A stretch of 64,000 nucleotides of DNA from Lachnospiraceae bacterium (lineage in GTDB: Bacteria > Bacillota > Clostridia > Lachnospirales > Lachnospiraceae), in NCBI GenBank assembly GCA_014803415.1, contig JAAVBZ010000024.1, forward strand, positions 26,771 through 90,770. Reading direction: 5' to 3'. Shown here piece after piece: positions 8,114 to 17,829 of the stretch. The notes under the pieces were generated by a model that worked only from the letters and a program-made list of their open reading frames with translations, was not told the origin of the DNA and searched no databases. Position 1 is the first letter of the stretch. The number at the start of each line of letters is the position of its first letter. The translations under genes and the position numbers were made by a program.

Positions 8114-9115
8114 ATGTCATACATTGATATTATCAAGGACAAGGCAAGGTCTGATAAAAAGACTATCGTTCTGCCGGAGACCACAGACAAAAGAACATTG
8201 ATAGCTGCTTCGCACATTGTTGCGGAAGGAATAGCAAACATCATTATGATCGGTAACAGGGAAAAAATCATGGATGGTGCCACATGGCTGGAAATTGAAT
8301 TGGATGGCGTTACGATCGTGGATCCGACAAACTGTGACAAGCTGGATGGATATGTAAATCTTTTATATGAAACAAGAAAATCAAAGGGGATGACCCCTGA
8401 AAAAGCAAGAGAAATCCTGACACACGATTTTCTTACATTTGGCGTTATCATGGTCAAAGCAAATGATGCTGACGGAATGGTGGCAGGCGCCTGCCATGCT
8501 ACTGCAGATACCTTAAGACCGGCTCTTCAGATCTTGAAAACAGCGCCCGGCGTAAAGCTGGTATCCGGATTTTTCCTTATGTGTGTGCCGGATTGTGAGT
8601 ATGGTGACAACGGAACCTTTCTGTTTGCGGACTGTGGTCTGAATCAGGACCCTACTGCGGAAGAACTGGCAGCCATAGCAGATACTTCGGCTAAAAGTTT
8701 CAAGAGCCTTGTGGGCAGTAAACCGATCATTGCTATGTTATCCCATTCTACGAAGGGAAGCGCCAAACATGCGCTGGTGGACAAGGTAGTGGAAGCCACC
8801 AGGATTGCCCATGAACAATATCCTCATCTTGCACTGGATGGTGAAATGCAGCCGGATGCGGCTTTAGTTCCTTCTGTTGCCAAATCCAAAGCACCGGGCA
8901 GCGAAGTGGGCGGTAAGGCCAATGTGCTGATCTTCCCCAACCTGGATGCAGGAAATATCGGATACAAGCTGGTACAGAGACTTGGTAAGGCAGAAGCATA
9001 CGGCCCTATGCTCCAGGGAATTGCGAAGCCGGTTAACGATCTGTCAAGAGGATGCTCCTGGCAGGATATCGTGGGAGTAGTAGCGCTGACAGCCGTACAG
9101 GCACAGCTTGCATAA
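8114..9115 (+). CDS. pta: Phosphate acetyltransferase
   Basis: The protein has 333 residues, the length of the short, single-domain Pta. It converts acetyl-CoA and phosphate to acetyl phosphate, the first step of acetate formation. Typical blocks are KTIVLPETTDKRTLIAA near the start, MVAGACHATADTLRPALQ, and DAALVPSVAKSKAPGSEVGG. The ATG at 8114 was chosen over an in-frame ATG at 8087 because an AGGAGAAGG site lies just before it and because the upstream ATG falls inside the operator palindrome. It is followed 13 bases later by ackA, whose ribosome binding site touches the pta stop codon. Confidence 0.95.
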   Translation: MSYIDIIKDKARSDKKTIVLPETTDKRTLIAASHIVAEGIANIIMIGNREKIMDGATWLEIELDGVTIVDPTNCDKLDGYVNLLYETRKSKGMTPEKAREILTHDFLTFGVIMVKANDADGMVAGACHATADTLRPALQILKTAPGVKLVSGFFLMCVPDCEYGDNGTFLFADCGLNQDPTAEELAAIADTSAKSFKSLVGSKPIIAMLSHSTKGSAKHALVDKVVEATRIAHEQYPHLALDGEMQPDAALVPSVAKSKAPGSEVGGKANVLIFPNLDAGNIGYKLVQRLGKAEAYGPMLQGIAKPVNDLSRGCSWQDIVGVVALTAVQAQLA

Positions 9116-9128
9116 AAGGAGAGAGAAG

Positions 9129-10325
9129 ATGAATATTTTAGTTATTAACTGCGGAAGCTCATCCCTTAAGTTTCAGCTGATCGATGCACAGACAGAAAAA
9201 CTGATAGCAAAGGGACTTTGTGAAAGAATCGGTATTGATGGAAGCAGGATCAGTTATACGCCTGCCGGCGGAGAAAAGACAGAGACAGCAGCGCCTATGA
9301 AAGATCATACGGATGCTATCCGTCTGGTATTAGATGCATTGACAAATGAAAAGACAGGCGTGGTTAAGAGCCTTGATGAGATCGGAGCCGTAGGACACCG
9401 TATTGTCCATGGCGGTGAGAATTTTGCCGCTTCCACAATTATTACGGATGAAGTGATCAGGGCAATTGAGGAATGTAATGATCTGGCGCCTTTACACAAT
9501 CCTGCAAATCTGATCGGCATTGCGGCATGTAAGGAACTGATGCCCGAAACACCGATGGCAGCTGTTTTTGACACTGCATTTCATCAGACTATGCCGGAGG
9601 AAGCATATCTTTACGGTATTCCTTATGAATATTATGATAAATATAAAGTAAGAAGATACGGTTTCCACGGAACCAGTCATTCTTATGTATCTCATCAGGC
9701 AGCTAAGCTTCTTGGCAGAAACTATGAAGATCTGAAGATTATTGTATGTCATCTTGGAAACGGAGCCAGCGTCTCAGCTGTTAAGAACGGTAAATGTGTA
9801 GATACTTCCATGGGGCTTACGCCTCTTGAGGGGCTGATCATGGGTACCCGTTCCGGTGATCTGGATCCTGCCATTATTGAGTATCTCTGTAATAAAGAAG
9901 GCAAAAGTGTAGGAGAGATCTTAAGTGAATTAAATAAGAAATCAGGTGTTCTTGGTCTTTCCGGCGGATTTTCTTCCGATTTCAGAGATCTGGAAGATGA
10001 ATTCCATAAGGATTCTGATTTTGCCGTAAGAACAATGAATGCTTTCGCATACAGAGTTGCCAAGTATATCGGTGCTTACACGGCGGCCATGAACGGAGTA
10101 GACGCCATCTGTTTTACGGCAGGACTAGGAGAAAACAGTGGATTTATCCGTGATAAAATCTGTGCTTATTTAGGTTATCTTGGTATTGTACTGGATCCTG
10201 AGGCAAACGGAAAACGGGGAGAAGACATTGATATCACCACGCCGGACAGCAGGACTAGAGTACTTGTAATACCAACTAATGAGGAGCTTGCTATTGCGAG
10301 AGAAACATATGCGTTAGTGAATTAA
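9129..10325 (+). CDS. ackA: Acetate kinase
   Basis: The protein has 398 residues, the usual length. It transfers the phosphate of acetyl phosphate to ADP, giving acetate and ATP, the main energy-yielding step of acetate fermentation. The signature blocks are present: NILVINCGSSSLKFQL at the N-terminus, HLGNGASVSAVKNGK, GLTPLEGLIMGTRSGDLDP and CFTAGLGENSGFIR. The start at 9129 follows AAAGGAGAGAGAAG; an upstream in-frame codon at 9108 lies inside pta and is unlikely. It is cotranscribed with pta. Confidence 0.97.
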   Translation: MNILVINCGSSSLKFQLIDAQTEKLIAKGLCERIGIDGSRISYTPAGGEKTETAAPMKDHTDAIRLVLDALTNEKTGVVKSLDEIGAVGHRIVHGGENFAASTIITDEVIRAIEECNDLAPLHNPANLIGIAACKELMPETPMAAVFDTAFHQTMPEEAYLYGIPYEYYDKYKVRRYGFHGTSHSYVSHQAAKLLGRNYEDLKIIVCHLGNGASVSAVKNGKCVDTSMGLTPLEGLIMGTRSGDLDPAIIEYLCNKEGKSVGEILSELNKKSGVLGLSGGFSSDFRDLEDEFHKDSDFAVRTMNAFAYRVAKYIGAYTAAMNGVDAICFTAGLGENSGFIRDKICAYLGYLGIVLDPEANGKRGEDIDITTPDSRTRVLVIPTNEELAIARETYALVN

Positions 10326-10340
10326 TTTTTTCAATAGGTA

Positions 10341-10369
10341 TTGACAAACTATAATGTCATAGTTATAAT
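10341..10369 (+). promoter_or_regulatory. Consensus promoter of the yceD-rpmF unit with inverted repeat in the spacer
   Basis: TTGACA, 17 bases, TATAAT: a perfect SigA consensus. The spacer holds an inverted repeat, AACTAT-N6-ATAGTT (10347-10364), which fills the space between the two hexamers and shares its last base with the -10. A bound regulator there would block RNA polymerase. Confidence 0.85.
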
Positions 10370-10414
10370 TGTTTGAGTGTGCAGGGGTATTTCTGTGCAC
10401 ATTGGGAGTTTAAT

Positions 10415-10939
10415 ATGTTGATTAATCTGACTGATGTATTTTCATCTGAAGGAAAGGTAAAGGAAATAAAGATACCCTTTGATCAGGATAAATTTTCCTA
10501 TATGGGAAATGAGTATTCTGTCAGTGATAGATCAGATATTTCCATTACGTTAACAAACATTGGAACGGGCAGTGTGCTTGTGGAAGGAAATTTAGACGTT
10601 ACATTAACCATTCCCTGTGACAGATGTTTGCAGAGTGTGAATGTTCCTCTTACTGTGGCATTTACACATCAGGTTTTTTCACCTGAAAAAGAGGATGCCG
10701 CATCAGAAGAGGAAGAACAGAATTTTATATCCGGCTATGAATTGGATACAGATGCTCTCATTAACAATGAAATCTTAATTAACATGCCTGTTAAGGTTTT
10801 GTGCAGAGAGGATTGTAAAGGAATCTGTCCTGTCTGCGGCAGGAACTTAAATGAAGGGGAATGCGGATGCGACAGGTTTGTACCCGACCCCAGAATGGCA
10901 GCAATTAAAGATATCTTTAACGCAAATAAGGAGGTGTAA
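10415..10939 (+). CDS. yceD: YceD/DUF177 family protein linked to 23S rRNA and L32
   Basis: The protein has 174 residues. The start ATG at 10415 follows GGGAG and lies downstream of the predicted transcription start; the longer frame begins before that point and is unlikely. Two cysteine groups are visible: CDRCLQ in the middle and, near the C-terminus, CREDCKGICPVCGRN with GECGCD. These suggest metal binding, as is common in clostridial DUF177 proteins. In Escherichia coli and plants, YceD homologues are needed for normal 23S rRNA accumulation. It stands two bases upstream of rpmF, the conserved arrangement across many bacteria, so a role with L32 in 50S assembly is inferred. Confidence 0.88.
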   Translation: MLINLTDVFSSEGKVKEIKIPFDQDKFSYMGNEYSVSDRSDISITLTNIGTGSVLVEGNLDVTLTIPCDRCLQSVNVPLTVAFTHQVFSPEKEDAASEEEEQNFISGYELDTDALINNEILINMPVKVLCREDCKGICPVCGRNLNEGECGCDRFVPDPRMAAIKDIFNANKEV

Positions 10940-10941
10940 CG

Positions 10942-11121
10942 ATGTCTATTTGTCCTAAGAATAAATCTTCCAAAGCCAGAAGAGATAAAAGAAGAGCAAA
11001 CTGGAAAATGAGTGCTCCTACATTAGTAAAGTGCAGCAAATGCGGCGCCCTGATGATGCCTCACAGAGTATGCAAGGCATGTGGTTCTTACAATAAGAAA
11101 GAAATCATCAGTGTAGACTAA
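10942..11121 (+). CDS. rpmF: Ribosomal protein bL32 (zinc type)
   Basis: A short gene of 59 residues. It begins MSICPKNKSSKARRDKRRAN and contains the two CxxC pairs CSKCGALMMPHRVC and KACG that bind zinc in the C+ form of L32. It is a component of the large ribosomal subunit. The ATG follows AAGGAGGTGTAACG, a near-perfect ribosome binding site. It is cotranscribed with yceD, and a strong terminator follows 17 bases after its stop codon. Confidence 0.95.
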   Translation: MSICPKNKSSKARRDKRRANWKMSAPTLVKCSKCGALMMPHRVCKACGSYNKKEIISVD

Positions 11122-11138
11122 TTTACTTGATTATCACG

Positions 11139-11172
11139 TCAAGGGTTTCAGGATTGAAACCCTTGATTTTTT
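11139..11172 (+). terminator. Terminator after rpmF
   Basis: A 12-base-pair perfect stem (TCAAGGGTTTCA with TGAAACCCTTGA) with a four-base loop is followed by a T run. Confidence 0.92.
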
Positions 11173-11237
11173 CTTATTATAGATGAGGTTTAAGCGGGAA
11201 AAAGAGCCATGATAAGAATAATTGCGCGAAATATCTC

Positions 11238-11266
11238 TTGATTTTTATAATATGGTTTAGTATAGT
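11238..11266 (+). promoter_or_regulatory. Promoter of plsX-acpP
   Basis: TTGATT, 17 bases, TATAGT, ending 29 bases before the plsX start codon. It follows the rpmF terminator, so plsX-acpP is likely a separate unit. Confidence 0.6.
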
Positions 11267-11295
11267 TAAGAAGGTATTATTTATGGAGGTATATT

Positions 11296-12309
11296 ATGGC
11301 GGAATTAGTTAAGGTTGCGGTAGATGCTATGGGCGGAGACAATGCGCCTGTAGAGATCGTTAAAGGCGCAGTAGAGGCTGTCAATGAAAGCTCTCATGTA
11401 AAAGTTTTTCTTGTTGGCGGGGAAGAAGTGGTAAATACTGAACTTGCAAAATACACTTATAATAAAGAGCAGATAGAAGTGGTAAATGCTTCAGAGGTCA
11501 TTGCAACTGCCGAACCGCCTGTCATGGCTATTCGCAAGAAGAAAGACTCATCTCTTGTGAAAGCGCTTTATCTTGTAAAGGACGGAACCTGCGATGCTTA
11601 TGTATCCGCCGGAAGTACAGGCGCCACACTGGTAGGAGGACAGCTGATCGTAGGCAGGATCAGAGGAGTTGAGCGTCCGCCGCTGGCACCTCTTATTCCT
11701 ACAGAAAAGGGTTGTGCACTTTTAATCGACTGCGGGGCGAATGTGGATGCAAGATCTTCACACCTGGTACAATTTGCCAAAATGGGTTCTGTTTATATGG
11801 AACATGTTATGGGGATTAAGAATCCCAAAGTTGCTCTTGTCAATATCGGCGCTGAAGAAGACAAAGGAAATGCACTTGTAAAAGAAACTTATCCTTTACT
11901 AAAGAACTGTCCCGATATTAATTTTGTGGGAAATATTGAGGCCAGGGATATTCCGGCAGGAAATGCAGATGTTATTGTATGCGAAGCTTTTGTAGGTAAT
12001 GTGATCTTGAAAATGTACGAAGGAGTAGGCGGAACACTGATCAAAAAGGTAAAAGCAGGTATGATGACTTCTCTTCGCAGCAAGATCGGTGCATTTTTAG
12101 TAAAACCTGCATTGAAGGAAACACTGAAAGCATTCGACTTAGAGCAGTATGGAGGAGCGCCCATGCTTGGACTCAATGGTCTGGTGGTCAAGACTCATGG
12201 AAGTTCAAAGGCGGTCGAAATCAAAAATTCTATTCTGCAATGTATTACATTTACAGAACAGAGTATTAATGAAAAAATAAAAGAAAAAATTACAATGGAA
12301 GAAAGTTGA
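11296..12309 (+). CDS. plsX: Phosphate acyltransferase PlsX
   Basis: The protein has 337 residues. PlsX makes acyl phosphate from acyl-ACP; the acyl phosphate is then used by PlsY (present at 41180) for the first acylation of glycerol-3-phosphate in phospholipid synthesis. The N-terminal block [20 protein letters not shown], the glycine-rich stretch [19 protein letters not shown] and [16 protein letters not shown] are typical. The ATG follows a GGAGG site. acpP, whose product supplies its substrate, begins 16 bases downstream. Confidence 0.96.
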   Translation: MAELVKVAVDAMGGDNAPVEIVKGAVEAVNESSHVKVFLVGGEEVVNTELAKYTYNKEQIEVVNASEVIATAEPPVMAIRKKKDSSLVKALYLVKDGTCDAYVSAGSTGATLVGGQLIVGRIRGVERPPLAPLIPTEKGCALLIDCGANVDARSSHLVQFAKMGSVYMEHVMGIKNPKVALVNIGAEEDKGNALVKETYPLLKNCPDINFVGNIEARDIPAGNADVIVCEAFVGNVILKMYEGVGGTLIKKVKAGMMTSLRSKIGAFLVKPALKETLKAFDLEQYGGAPMLGLNGLVVKTHGSSKAVEIKNSILQCITFTEQSINEKIKEKITMEES

Positions 12310-12325
12310 GAAAGGGATTGTAACT

Positions 12326-12559
12326 ATGGAATTTGAAAAATTAAAAAAAGTAATTGCTGACGTATTAAATGTCGACCCTGAAGAAATTACAATGGAAACT
12401 ACATTTGTTGATGACTTGGGAGCTGATTCCTTGGATGTTTTTCAGATTATTATGGGATTAGAGGAGGAATTTGATATCGAAATTCCCGCAGAGGAAGCCG
12501 AGAATATTACAACAGTAGAGGAAGCAGTTAATTTGATCAAAAATGCTGTTAACAACTAA
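12326..12559 (+). CDS. acpP: Acyl carrier protein
   Basis: The protein has 77 residues, is highly acidic, and contains the phosphopantetheine attachment site ([11 protein letters not shown]; the serine carries the prosthetic group). It carries growing acyl chains in fatty acid synthesis and is the acyl donor for PlsX, encoded just upstream. The start is preceded by GAAAGGGATTG. A stem-loop terminator follows 37 bases after the stop codon. Confidence 0.97.
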   Translation: MEFEKLKKVIADVLNVDPEEITMETTFVDDLGADSLDVFQIIMGLEEEFDIEIPAEEAENITTVEEAVNLIKNAVNN

Positions 12560-12596
12560 AATGTGATTCAAAAACTTTCTATTATCATGAATTAAT

Positions 12597-12623
12597 AAAA
12601 GGCCCTTTTTAAAAGGGCTTTTT
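12597..12623 (+). terminator. Terminator between acpP and rnc
   Basis: An 11-pair stem (AAAAGGCCCTT with AAGGGCTTTTT, one G-U pair) closes a five-base loop. The T run forms part of the stem. Only 16 bases separate it from the rnc start, so partial readthrough into rnc is likely. Confidence 0.75.
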
Positions 12624-12639
12624 AAATGGAGTTTTGTTT

Positions 12640-13323
12640 ATGACACCAACCAGCAGTAAAATTTTAGAAGAAAAAATAGGGTATAAATTTAAAAACGAGG
12701 AATTGCTCAGAGAGGCATTGACACACAGTTCTTTTGCCAATGAACAGAAGATCCGAAAGTGCAGAAACTATGAGAGACTGGAATTCCTCGGAGATGCAGT
12801 ATTGGAGCTTGCTTCCAGTAAATTCTTTTTCCTGAATCATCCGGATATGTTAGAGGGAGAAATGACGAAACTTCGTTCTTCCACAGTGTGTGAGCAGGCA
12901 CTGGCATTTTGTGCAAAAGATTTGAGTCTTGGAGAATATATACACCTTGGAAAAGGAGAAGAAGCCACCGGCGGACGCGACAGAGATTCTATTATATCAG
13001 ACGTTATGGAGGCGCTGATCGGTGCCATATATCTTGACAGCGGATTTGAAGAAGCTGAAAGTTTTATTTTGAAATATGTCCTTTCCGATCTGGAGACCAA
13101 ACAGCTTTTTTATGACAGTAAGACGATCCTTCAGGAAAAGATTCAAAAAAGAGGGCAGAATATTCATTACGAGATCATTGAGGAAAGCGGACCTGACCAC
13201 GATAAGCAGTTTACGGTAGAAGCCTATATTGATGATAAGGCAGTAGGGCGGGGCGTTGGAAGGACCAAAAAATCTGCAGAGCAACAAGCCGCTTACGCGG
13301 TACTGATCGAATGGGAGAAATAA
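12640..13323 (+). CDS. rnc: Ribonuclease III
   Basis: The protein has 227 residues. The RNase III signature (NYERLEFLGDAVLEL, residues about 44-57) carries the catalytic acidic residues, with a second acidic block (SDVMEALIGAIYLDSGF) further on and a double-stranded-RNA-binding domain at the C-terminus (GRTKKSAEQQAAYAVL). It cuts double-stranded RNA in rRNA processing and mRNA turnover. The ATG at 12640 has a GGAG site eight bases upstream; a TTG six bases earlier is less likely. smc begins eight bases after the stop, the same order as in Bacillus. Confidence 0.96.
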   Translation: MTPTSSKILEEKIGYKFKNEELLREALTHSSFANEQKIRKCRNYERLEFLGDAVLELASSKFFFLNHPDMLEGEMTKLRSSTVCEQALAFCAKDLSLGEYIHLGKGEEATGGRDRDSIISDVMEALIGAIYLDSGFEEAESFILKYVLSDLETKQLFYDSKTILQEKIQKRGQNIHYEIIEESGPDHDKQFTVEAYIDDKAVGRGVGRTKKSAEQQAAYAVLIEWEK

Positions 13324-13330
13324 TTATTTT

Positions 13331-16300
13331 ATGTATCTTAAGAGTATAGAAATACACGGATTTAAATCCTTTGCAAATAAAATTGTATTTCAGTTTCATA
13401 ACGGTATCACCGGAATCGTGGGACCTAACGGAAGCGGCAAGAGTAATGTAGCAGATGCTGTACGCTGGGTACTTGGCGAACAGAGGATCAAGCAGCTGCG
13501 CGGTGCATCCATGCAGGATGTCATTTTTTCCGGTACAGAGCTCAGAAAGCCTTTAGGATACGCTTATGTGGCAATTACATTGGACAATGCTGATCATCAG
13601 CTGGCCATAGATTATGATGAGGTGACTGTGGCCAGAAGAATATACCGTTCGGGTGAAAGCGAATATCTTTTAAATGGCACAGCCTGCCGTTTAAAAGATG
13701 TGAATGAGCTTTTCTATGATACAGGTATCGGCAAGGAAGGTTATTCTATCATTGGACAGGGACAGATCGATAAGATATTAAGCGGTAAGCCGGAGGAAAG
13801 ACGGGAGCTTTTTGACGAAGCAGCCGGTATTGTCAAATTTAAAAGAAGGAAAGCTGCCGCCCAGAAAAAACTGGAGGATGAAAAGCAGAATCTGATCCGT
13901 GTAAATGATATTCTTTCGGAGATTGAAAAGCAGATAGGGCCTTTGGAGAAACAGTCCGAGGTTGCCAGAATATATCTCAGGAAAAAAGAAGAATTAAAGA
14001 CACTGGATGTCAATATGTTCCTTCTTGAAAATACGAGACTGCAGGAGCAGCTGAAAGCAGCAGATGAAAAGTATGCGATCGCCAGTGAAGACCTTGAGAA
14101 CACCTCAGCCAGATATGAAAAGATCAAGGAAGAATATGAACAGATCGAAGGGCAGATAGCCCTTCTTGATGAGACCATTGAAAAGAACAGAGCTTCTTTG
14201 ACAGATACCAGTGTGCTTCGCGGTAAGCTGGAAGGCGAGATCAATGTTTTAAAAGAACAGATCCGTTCAGCCAAAAGCAATGAAGAGCATCTGCTTTTAA
14301 GAAAAGAAACTGTCCAAAAGGAGATAGATGCAAAAAATACAGATAAGGACGGAATCTTAGAAGAAAAGAAAGTAATTGACGAACAGGTGGCAGAAATTGA
14401 AAAGACAAGAAATGAAGCAAGAGAAAAGCTGCTGGCCGTTCAGAATAAAATAGAAGAGTTAAACAGTAATATCGAAAGCGGTAAGAATACGATCATTGAT
14501 GCTTTGAATTACAGAGCAACGATCAAGTCAAAGCTGGGCCGTTATGATACCATGACGGAACAGGTCAATATCCGTAAGGCAGAGCTTACTTCGAGACTTC
14601 TGCGAATGAAATCCGATGAGGCACAGCAGGAAGCTGTTATGCAAAAGATCAATGAGGAATTTGAGAAGATAGGCGAAGAGATCAGTGCACTGAATGATGC
14701 ACAGGCGTCTAAGGAAGAAAAGCTTGCATTGCTCAGGGATGAGCTTGCCGCAAAGGACCAGAGATTACGGGATACACAGGTCAGTTATCATCAGGAAAAG
14801 TCCAGACTGGAAGCACTGTCGAATTTAACGGAACGCTATGAAGGCTATGGCGGCAGTGTGAAAAGGGTTATGGAGTGCAAGGACAGAGAAAAAGGTATTG
14901 TCGGTGTCGTTGCAGATATTATTAAAGTAGATAAAAAATATGAAACTGCTATTGAAACAGCGCTGGGCGGCAATATTCAGAATATTGTTACAGATGATGA
15001 AGAGACCGCAAAACGCATGATATCTTTTCTTAAGCAGAATAAAGCAGGAAGAGCAACGTTTCTTCCCCTTACAAGCATAACCAATCCCCAGGAGTTTAAA
15101 ACCCCGGAAGCACTGAAGGAAAAAGGTGTGATCGGTATGGCGGATGAGCTTGTAAATGTGGACAAAAAATATGTCAACGTGGCAAAAGCCATGCTGGGAC
15201 GTATCGTTGTTGTTGATCATATAGATAACGCTGTAAAAATTGCCAGAAAATTTGATTACGGTATCCGAATGGTCACCATTGAAGGGGAACTTTTAGTTCC
15301 GGGCGGTGCTATCAGCGGCGGTGCTTTTAAGAATAACAGCAATCTTCTGGGACGAAGAAGAGAAATGGAGGAGTTGGAAGCCAAAGTCAAAAAGTATCTG
15401 AAAGAAGTGGATGCGCTTCTTCAGGAAATTGAAGATATCAAGGCAGACAGAAATAAGCTCCGATTAAGTCTTGAAGAGGACAAGGCGGCTCTGCAGAAAA
15501 AGTTCATTGAGCAGAATACTGCACGCTTAAATGTTATCAAGGCTAAGGAGCGTAAAGAGGAAGCATCGGAAGGTTCTCTGGAACTGAAAGAAGAAGAACG
15601 GGAAATTGAGAATCAGATTCAGGAGATCAGACTAAATAAGGAACAGATCCAGAACGAGTTAAAAGACTCAGAGGAACTTGAAAAACAGGTAGAAGGCAGG
15701 ATTAAAGAATTTCAGTCACAACTGGAAGAAAAACGAATGGAAGAATCTGAAGAGTCTGCGCATGTGGCATCCTGGGATGTGGAAGTGGAAAAAATGCTGC
15801 AGCAGCAAGATTTCCATCAGCAGAATGTGAACCGAATAAGCGGTGAGATCGATCGTTTTACATCAGAACTTGAAGAGATAGAAGAAGGTCTTGTAAAGAG
15901 CAGTGAAGACATAAAGATCAAAGAAGAGAATATACTTCAGATCCAGAAAACCATTGCGGATTCTCATACCGTGCAAAACGACACACAAAAGCAGCTTCAG
16001 GAAGATATTGCTAAGAGAGAAGAGCTTTCTGCCAGACAAAAGAACTTTATTACTGACAGGGAAGAACTGTCAGAACGTATGGCAGCGCTTGATAAGGAAG
16101 TTTATCGTCTCAGCTCACAGAAAGAAAAATTCCAGGAATCATTGGAGTCTCAGATCAATTATATGTGGGATGAATATGAAATTACACTTTCTGACGCCGC
16201 ATCACTTCGAAATGAAGAGATGAATGATCTGGCTGCCATGAAGCGTGATATTGCATCTTTAAAAGAACAGATCAGAAAACTTGGGGATGTTAATGTTAAT

Positions 16301-16891
16301 GCAATTGAAGATTTCAGAAATTTAATGGAACGTTATAATTTCCTGAAAAATCAGCATGATGATCTGGTAGAAGCAGAAAAGACGCTGGAAGGTATTATCG
16401 AGGAGCTGGATACGGCAATGCGTAAACAGTTCCATGAGAAATTTGCCCAAATCAGCAGCGAATTTGATAAAGTATTTAAAGAAATGTTCGGCGGCGGAAA
16501 AGGTACGCTTGAGCTTATGGAGGATGAAGATATTCTGGAAGCCGGTATCAGGATCATTGCACAGCCGCCCGGAAAGAAGCTGCAAAATATGATGCAGCTC
16601 TCAGGTGGAGAAAAGGCACTGACAGCGATCGCACTTTTATTTGCTATTCAGAACCTGAAACCTTCTCCGTTTTGTCTGCTTGATGAGATTGAGGCGGCTC
16701 TTGATGAGAGTAATGTATCAAGATTTGCCAGATATTTACATAAGCTTACAAAACATACTCAGTTTATTGTTATTACCCACAGACGCGGCACTATGGAACA
16801 GGTGGACAGGCTTTATGGTATTACCATGCAGGAAAAAGGCGTTTCAACGCTGGTAAGCGTGAATTTGATTGATAAGGAGCTTGATGATTAA
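13331..16891 (+). CDS. smc: Chromosome segregation ATPase SMC
   Basis: The protein has 1186 residues, the full length for bacterial SMC. Walker A is near the N-terminus (GPNGSGKSNVADAVRW), followed by a long coiled coil, a hinge at about residues 505-640 (ETALGGNIQNIVTDDEETAK; glycine-rich PGGAISGGAFKN at its end), a second coiled coil, and a C-terminal head with the ABC signature (LSGGEKALTAIALLFA) and Walker B (CLLDEIEAALDESN). As the core of condensin with ScpA and ScpB it compacts and separates sister chromosomes. The start is immediately downstream of rnc with a weak ribosome binding site, so translation may be coupled. Its stop codon overlaps the ftsY start by one base. Confidence 0.98.
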   Translation: MYLKSIEIHGFKSFANKIVFQFHNGITGIVGPNGSGKSNVADAVRWVLGEQRIKQLRGASMQDVIFSGTELRKPLGYAYVAITLDNADHQLAIDYDEVTVARRIYRSGESEYLLNGTACRLKDVNELFYDTGIGKEGYSIIGQGQIDKILSGKPEERRELFDEAAGIVKFKRRKAAAQKKLEDEKQNLIRVNDILSEIEKQIGPLEKQSEVARIYLRKKEELKTLDVNMFLLENTRLQEQLKAADEKYAIASEDLENTSARYEKIKEEYEQIEGQIALLDETIEKNRASLTDTSVLRGKLEGEINVLKEQIRSAKSNEEHLLLRKETVQKEIDAKNTDKDGILEEKKVIDEQVAEIEKTRNEAREKLLAVQNKIEELNSNIESGKNTIIDALNYRATIKSKLGRYDTMTEQVNIRKAELTSRLLRMKSDEAQQEAVMQKINEEFEKIGEEISALNDAQASKEEKLALLRDELAAKDQRLRDTQVSYHQEKSRLEALSNLTERYEGYGGSVKRVMECKDREKGIVGVVADIIKVDKKYETAIETALGGNIQNIVTDDEETAKRMISFLKQNKAGRATFLPLTSITNPQEFKTPEALKEKGVIGMADELVNVDKKYVNVAKAMLGRIVVVDHIDNAVKIARKFDYGIRMVTIEGELLVPGGAISGGAFKNNSNLLGRRREMEELEAKVKKYLKEVDALLQEIEDIKADRNKLRLSLEEDKAALQKKFIEQNTARLNVIKAKERKEEASEGSLELKEEEREIENQIQEIRLNKEQIQNELKDSEELEKQVEGRIKEFQSQLEEKRMEESEESAHVASWDVEVEKMLQQQDFHQQNVNRISGEIDRFTSELEEIEEGLVKSSEDIKIKEENILQIQKTIADSHTVQNDTQKQLQEDIAKREELSARQKNFITDREELSERMAALDKEVYRLSSQKEKFQESLESQINYMWDEYEITLSDAASLRNEEMNDLAAMKRDIASLKEQIRKLGDVNVNAIEDFRNLMERYNFLKNQHDDLVEAEKTLEGIIEELDTAMRKQFHEKFAQISSEFDKVFKEMFGGGKGTLELMEDEDILEAGIRIIAQPPGKKLQNMMQLSGGEKALTAIALLFAIQNLKPSPFCLLDEIEAALDESNVSRFARYLHKLTKHTQFIVITHRRGTMEQVDRLYGITMQEKGVSTLVSVNLIDKELDD

Positions 16892-17829
16892 TGGCAGGAT
16901 TTTTCAGCAGACTGAAAGAAGGACTGACAAAAACAAGAAATAATATTGTAAATGGTATCGACTCGGTATTCAGCGGGTTTTCTTCCATTGACGAGGATTT
17001 TTATGAAGAACTGGAAGAGATATTGATCATGGGAGATATCGGAGTAAACGCAACAGAGAAGATCCTTGAACGGCTGCGGGAGCAGGTAAAGGAAAACCAT
17101 ATTAAGGAACCGGAAGAGTGTAAGGAATTTTTGATTCAGAGTATTAAAGATCAGATGCAGACAGGCGAGAATGCTTATGAGTTTGAGTTAAGGCAGTCTG
17201 TTGTTCTTATCATAGGTGTCAACGGAGTAGGTAAGACCACCTCTGTGGGAAAACTGGCAGGTATATTAAAGGCACAGGGGAAAAAAGTCTTGATCGCGGC
17301 TGCAGATACTTACCGTGCTGCGGCAGGAGAACAGCTGGCAGAATGGGCAAAGCGTGCCGGCGTTGATATGATAGGTGGAACGGAAGGGGCAGACCCTGCC
17401 AGTGTGGTGTACGATGCAGTGAATGCAGCAAAGGCCCGTCATGTGGATGTACTTTTATGTGATACTGCAGGACGTCTTCATAACAAGAAAAATCTGATGG
17501 AAGAGCTGAAAAAGATCAACAGGATCATTGATAAGGAATTTCCCGATGCACACAGGGAAAATCTGGTGGTTTTGGATGCCACTACCGGACAGAATGCTTT
17601 AAATCAGGCGAAAGAATTCGGTGAAACCGCAGATCTTACAGGCATTATCCTTACGAAGATGGACGGTACCGCCAAAGGCGGCATAGCAGTTGCTATTCAG
17701 TCAGAATTGAATATCCCGGTAAAATATATCGGTGTGGGTGAAACCATTGAGGATCTGCAGAAATTTGACTCTGAACAGTTTGTAAATGCGTTGTTTGAAA
17801 AAGAGGAGACGAATGAAGATGGAGAATAA
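16891..17829 (+). CDS. ftsY: Signal recognition particle receptor FtsY
   Basis: The protein has 312 residues, with the NG domain and almost no acidic N-terminal extension, as is usual in Firmicutes. The GTPase motifs are present: GVNGVGKTTSVGKLA (G1), DTAGRLHNKKNLM (G3) and LTKMDGTAKGG (G4). The amphipathic N-terminus (MAGFFSRLKEGLTKTRNNI) is the membrane-targeting helix. It docks the Ffh-ribosome complex (ffh at 22459) to the membrane translocon. It is translated from an ATG that shares a base with the smc stop codon, and overlaps the next gene by 17 bases. Confidence 0.97.
   Translation: MAGFFSRLKEGLTKTRNNIVNGIDSVFSGFSSIDEDFYEELEEILIMGDIGVNATEKILERLREQVKENHIKEPEECKEFLIQSIKDQMQTGENAYEFELRQSVVLIIGVNGVGKTTSVGKLAGILKAQGKKVLIAAADTYRAAAGEQLAEWAKRAGVDMIGGTEGADPASVVYDAVNAAKARHVDVLLCDTAGRLHNKKNLMEELKKINRIIDKEFPDAHRENLVVLDATTGQNALNQAKEFGETADLTGIILTKMDGTAKGGIAVAIQSELNIPVKYIGVGETIEDLQKFDSEQFVNALFEKEETNEDGE

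Noticed and set aside
13741-14280. A 179-residue minus-strand frame inside smc
   Set aside because: It is the antisense shadow of the SMC coiled coil, has a serine-rich low-complexity composition, and no ribosome binding site or homology.
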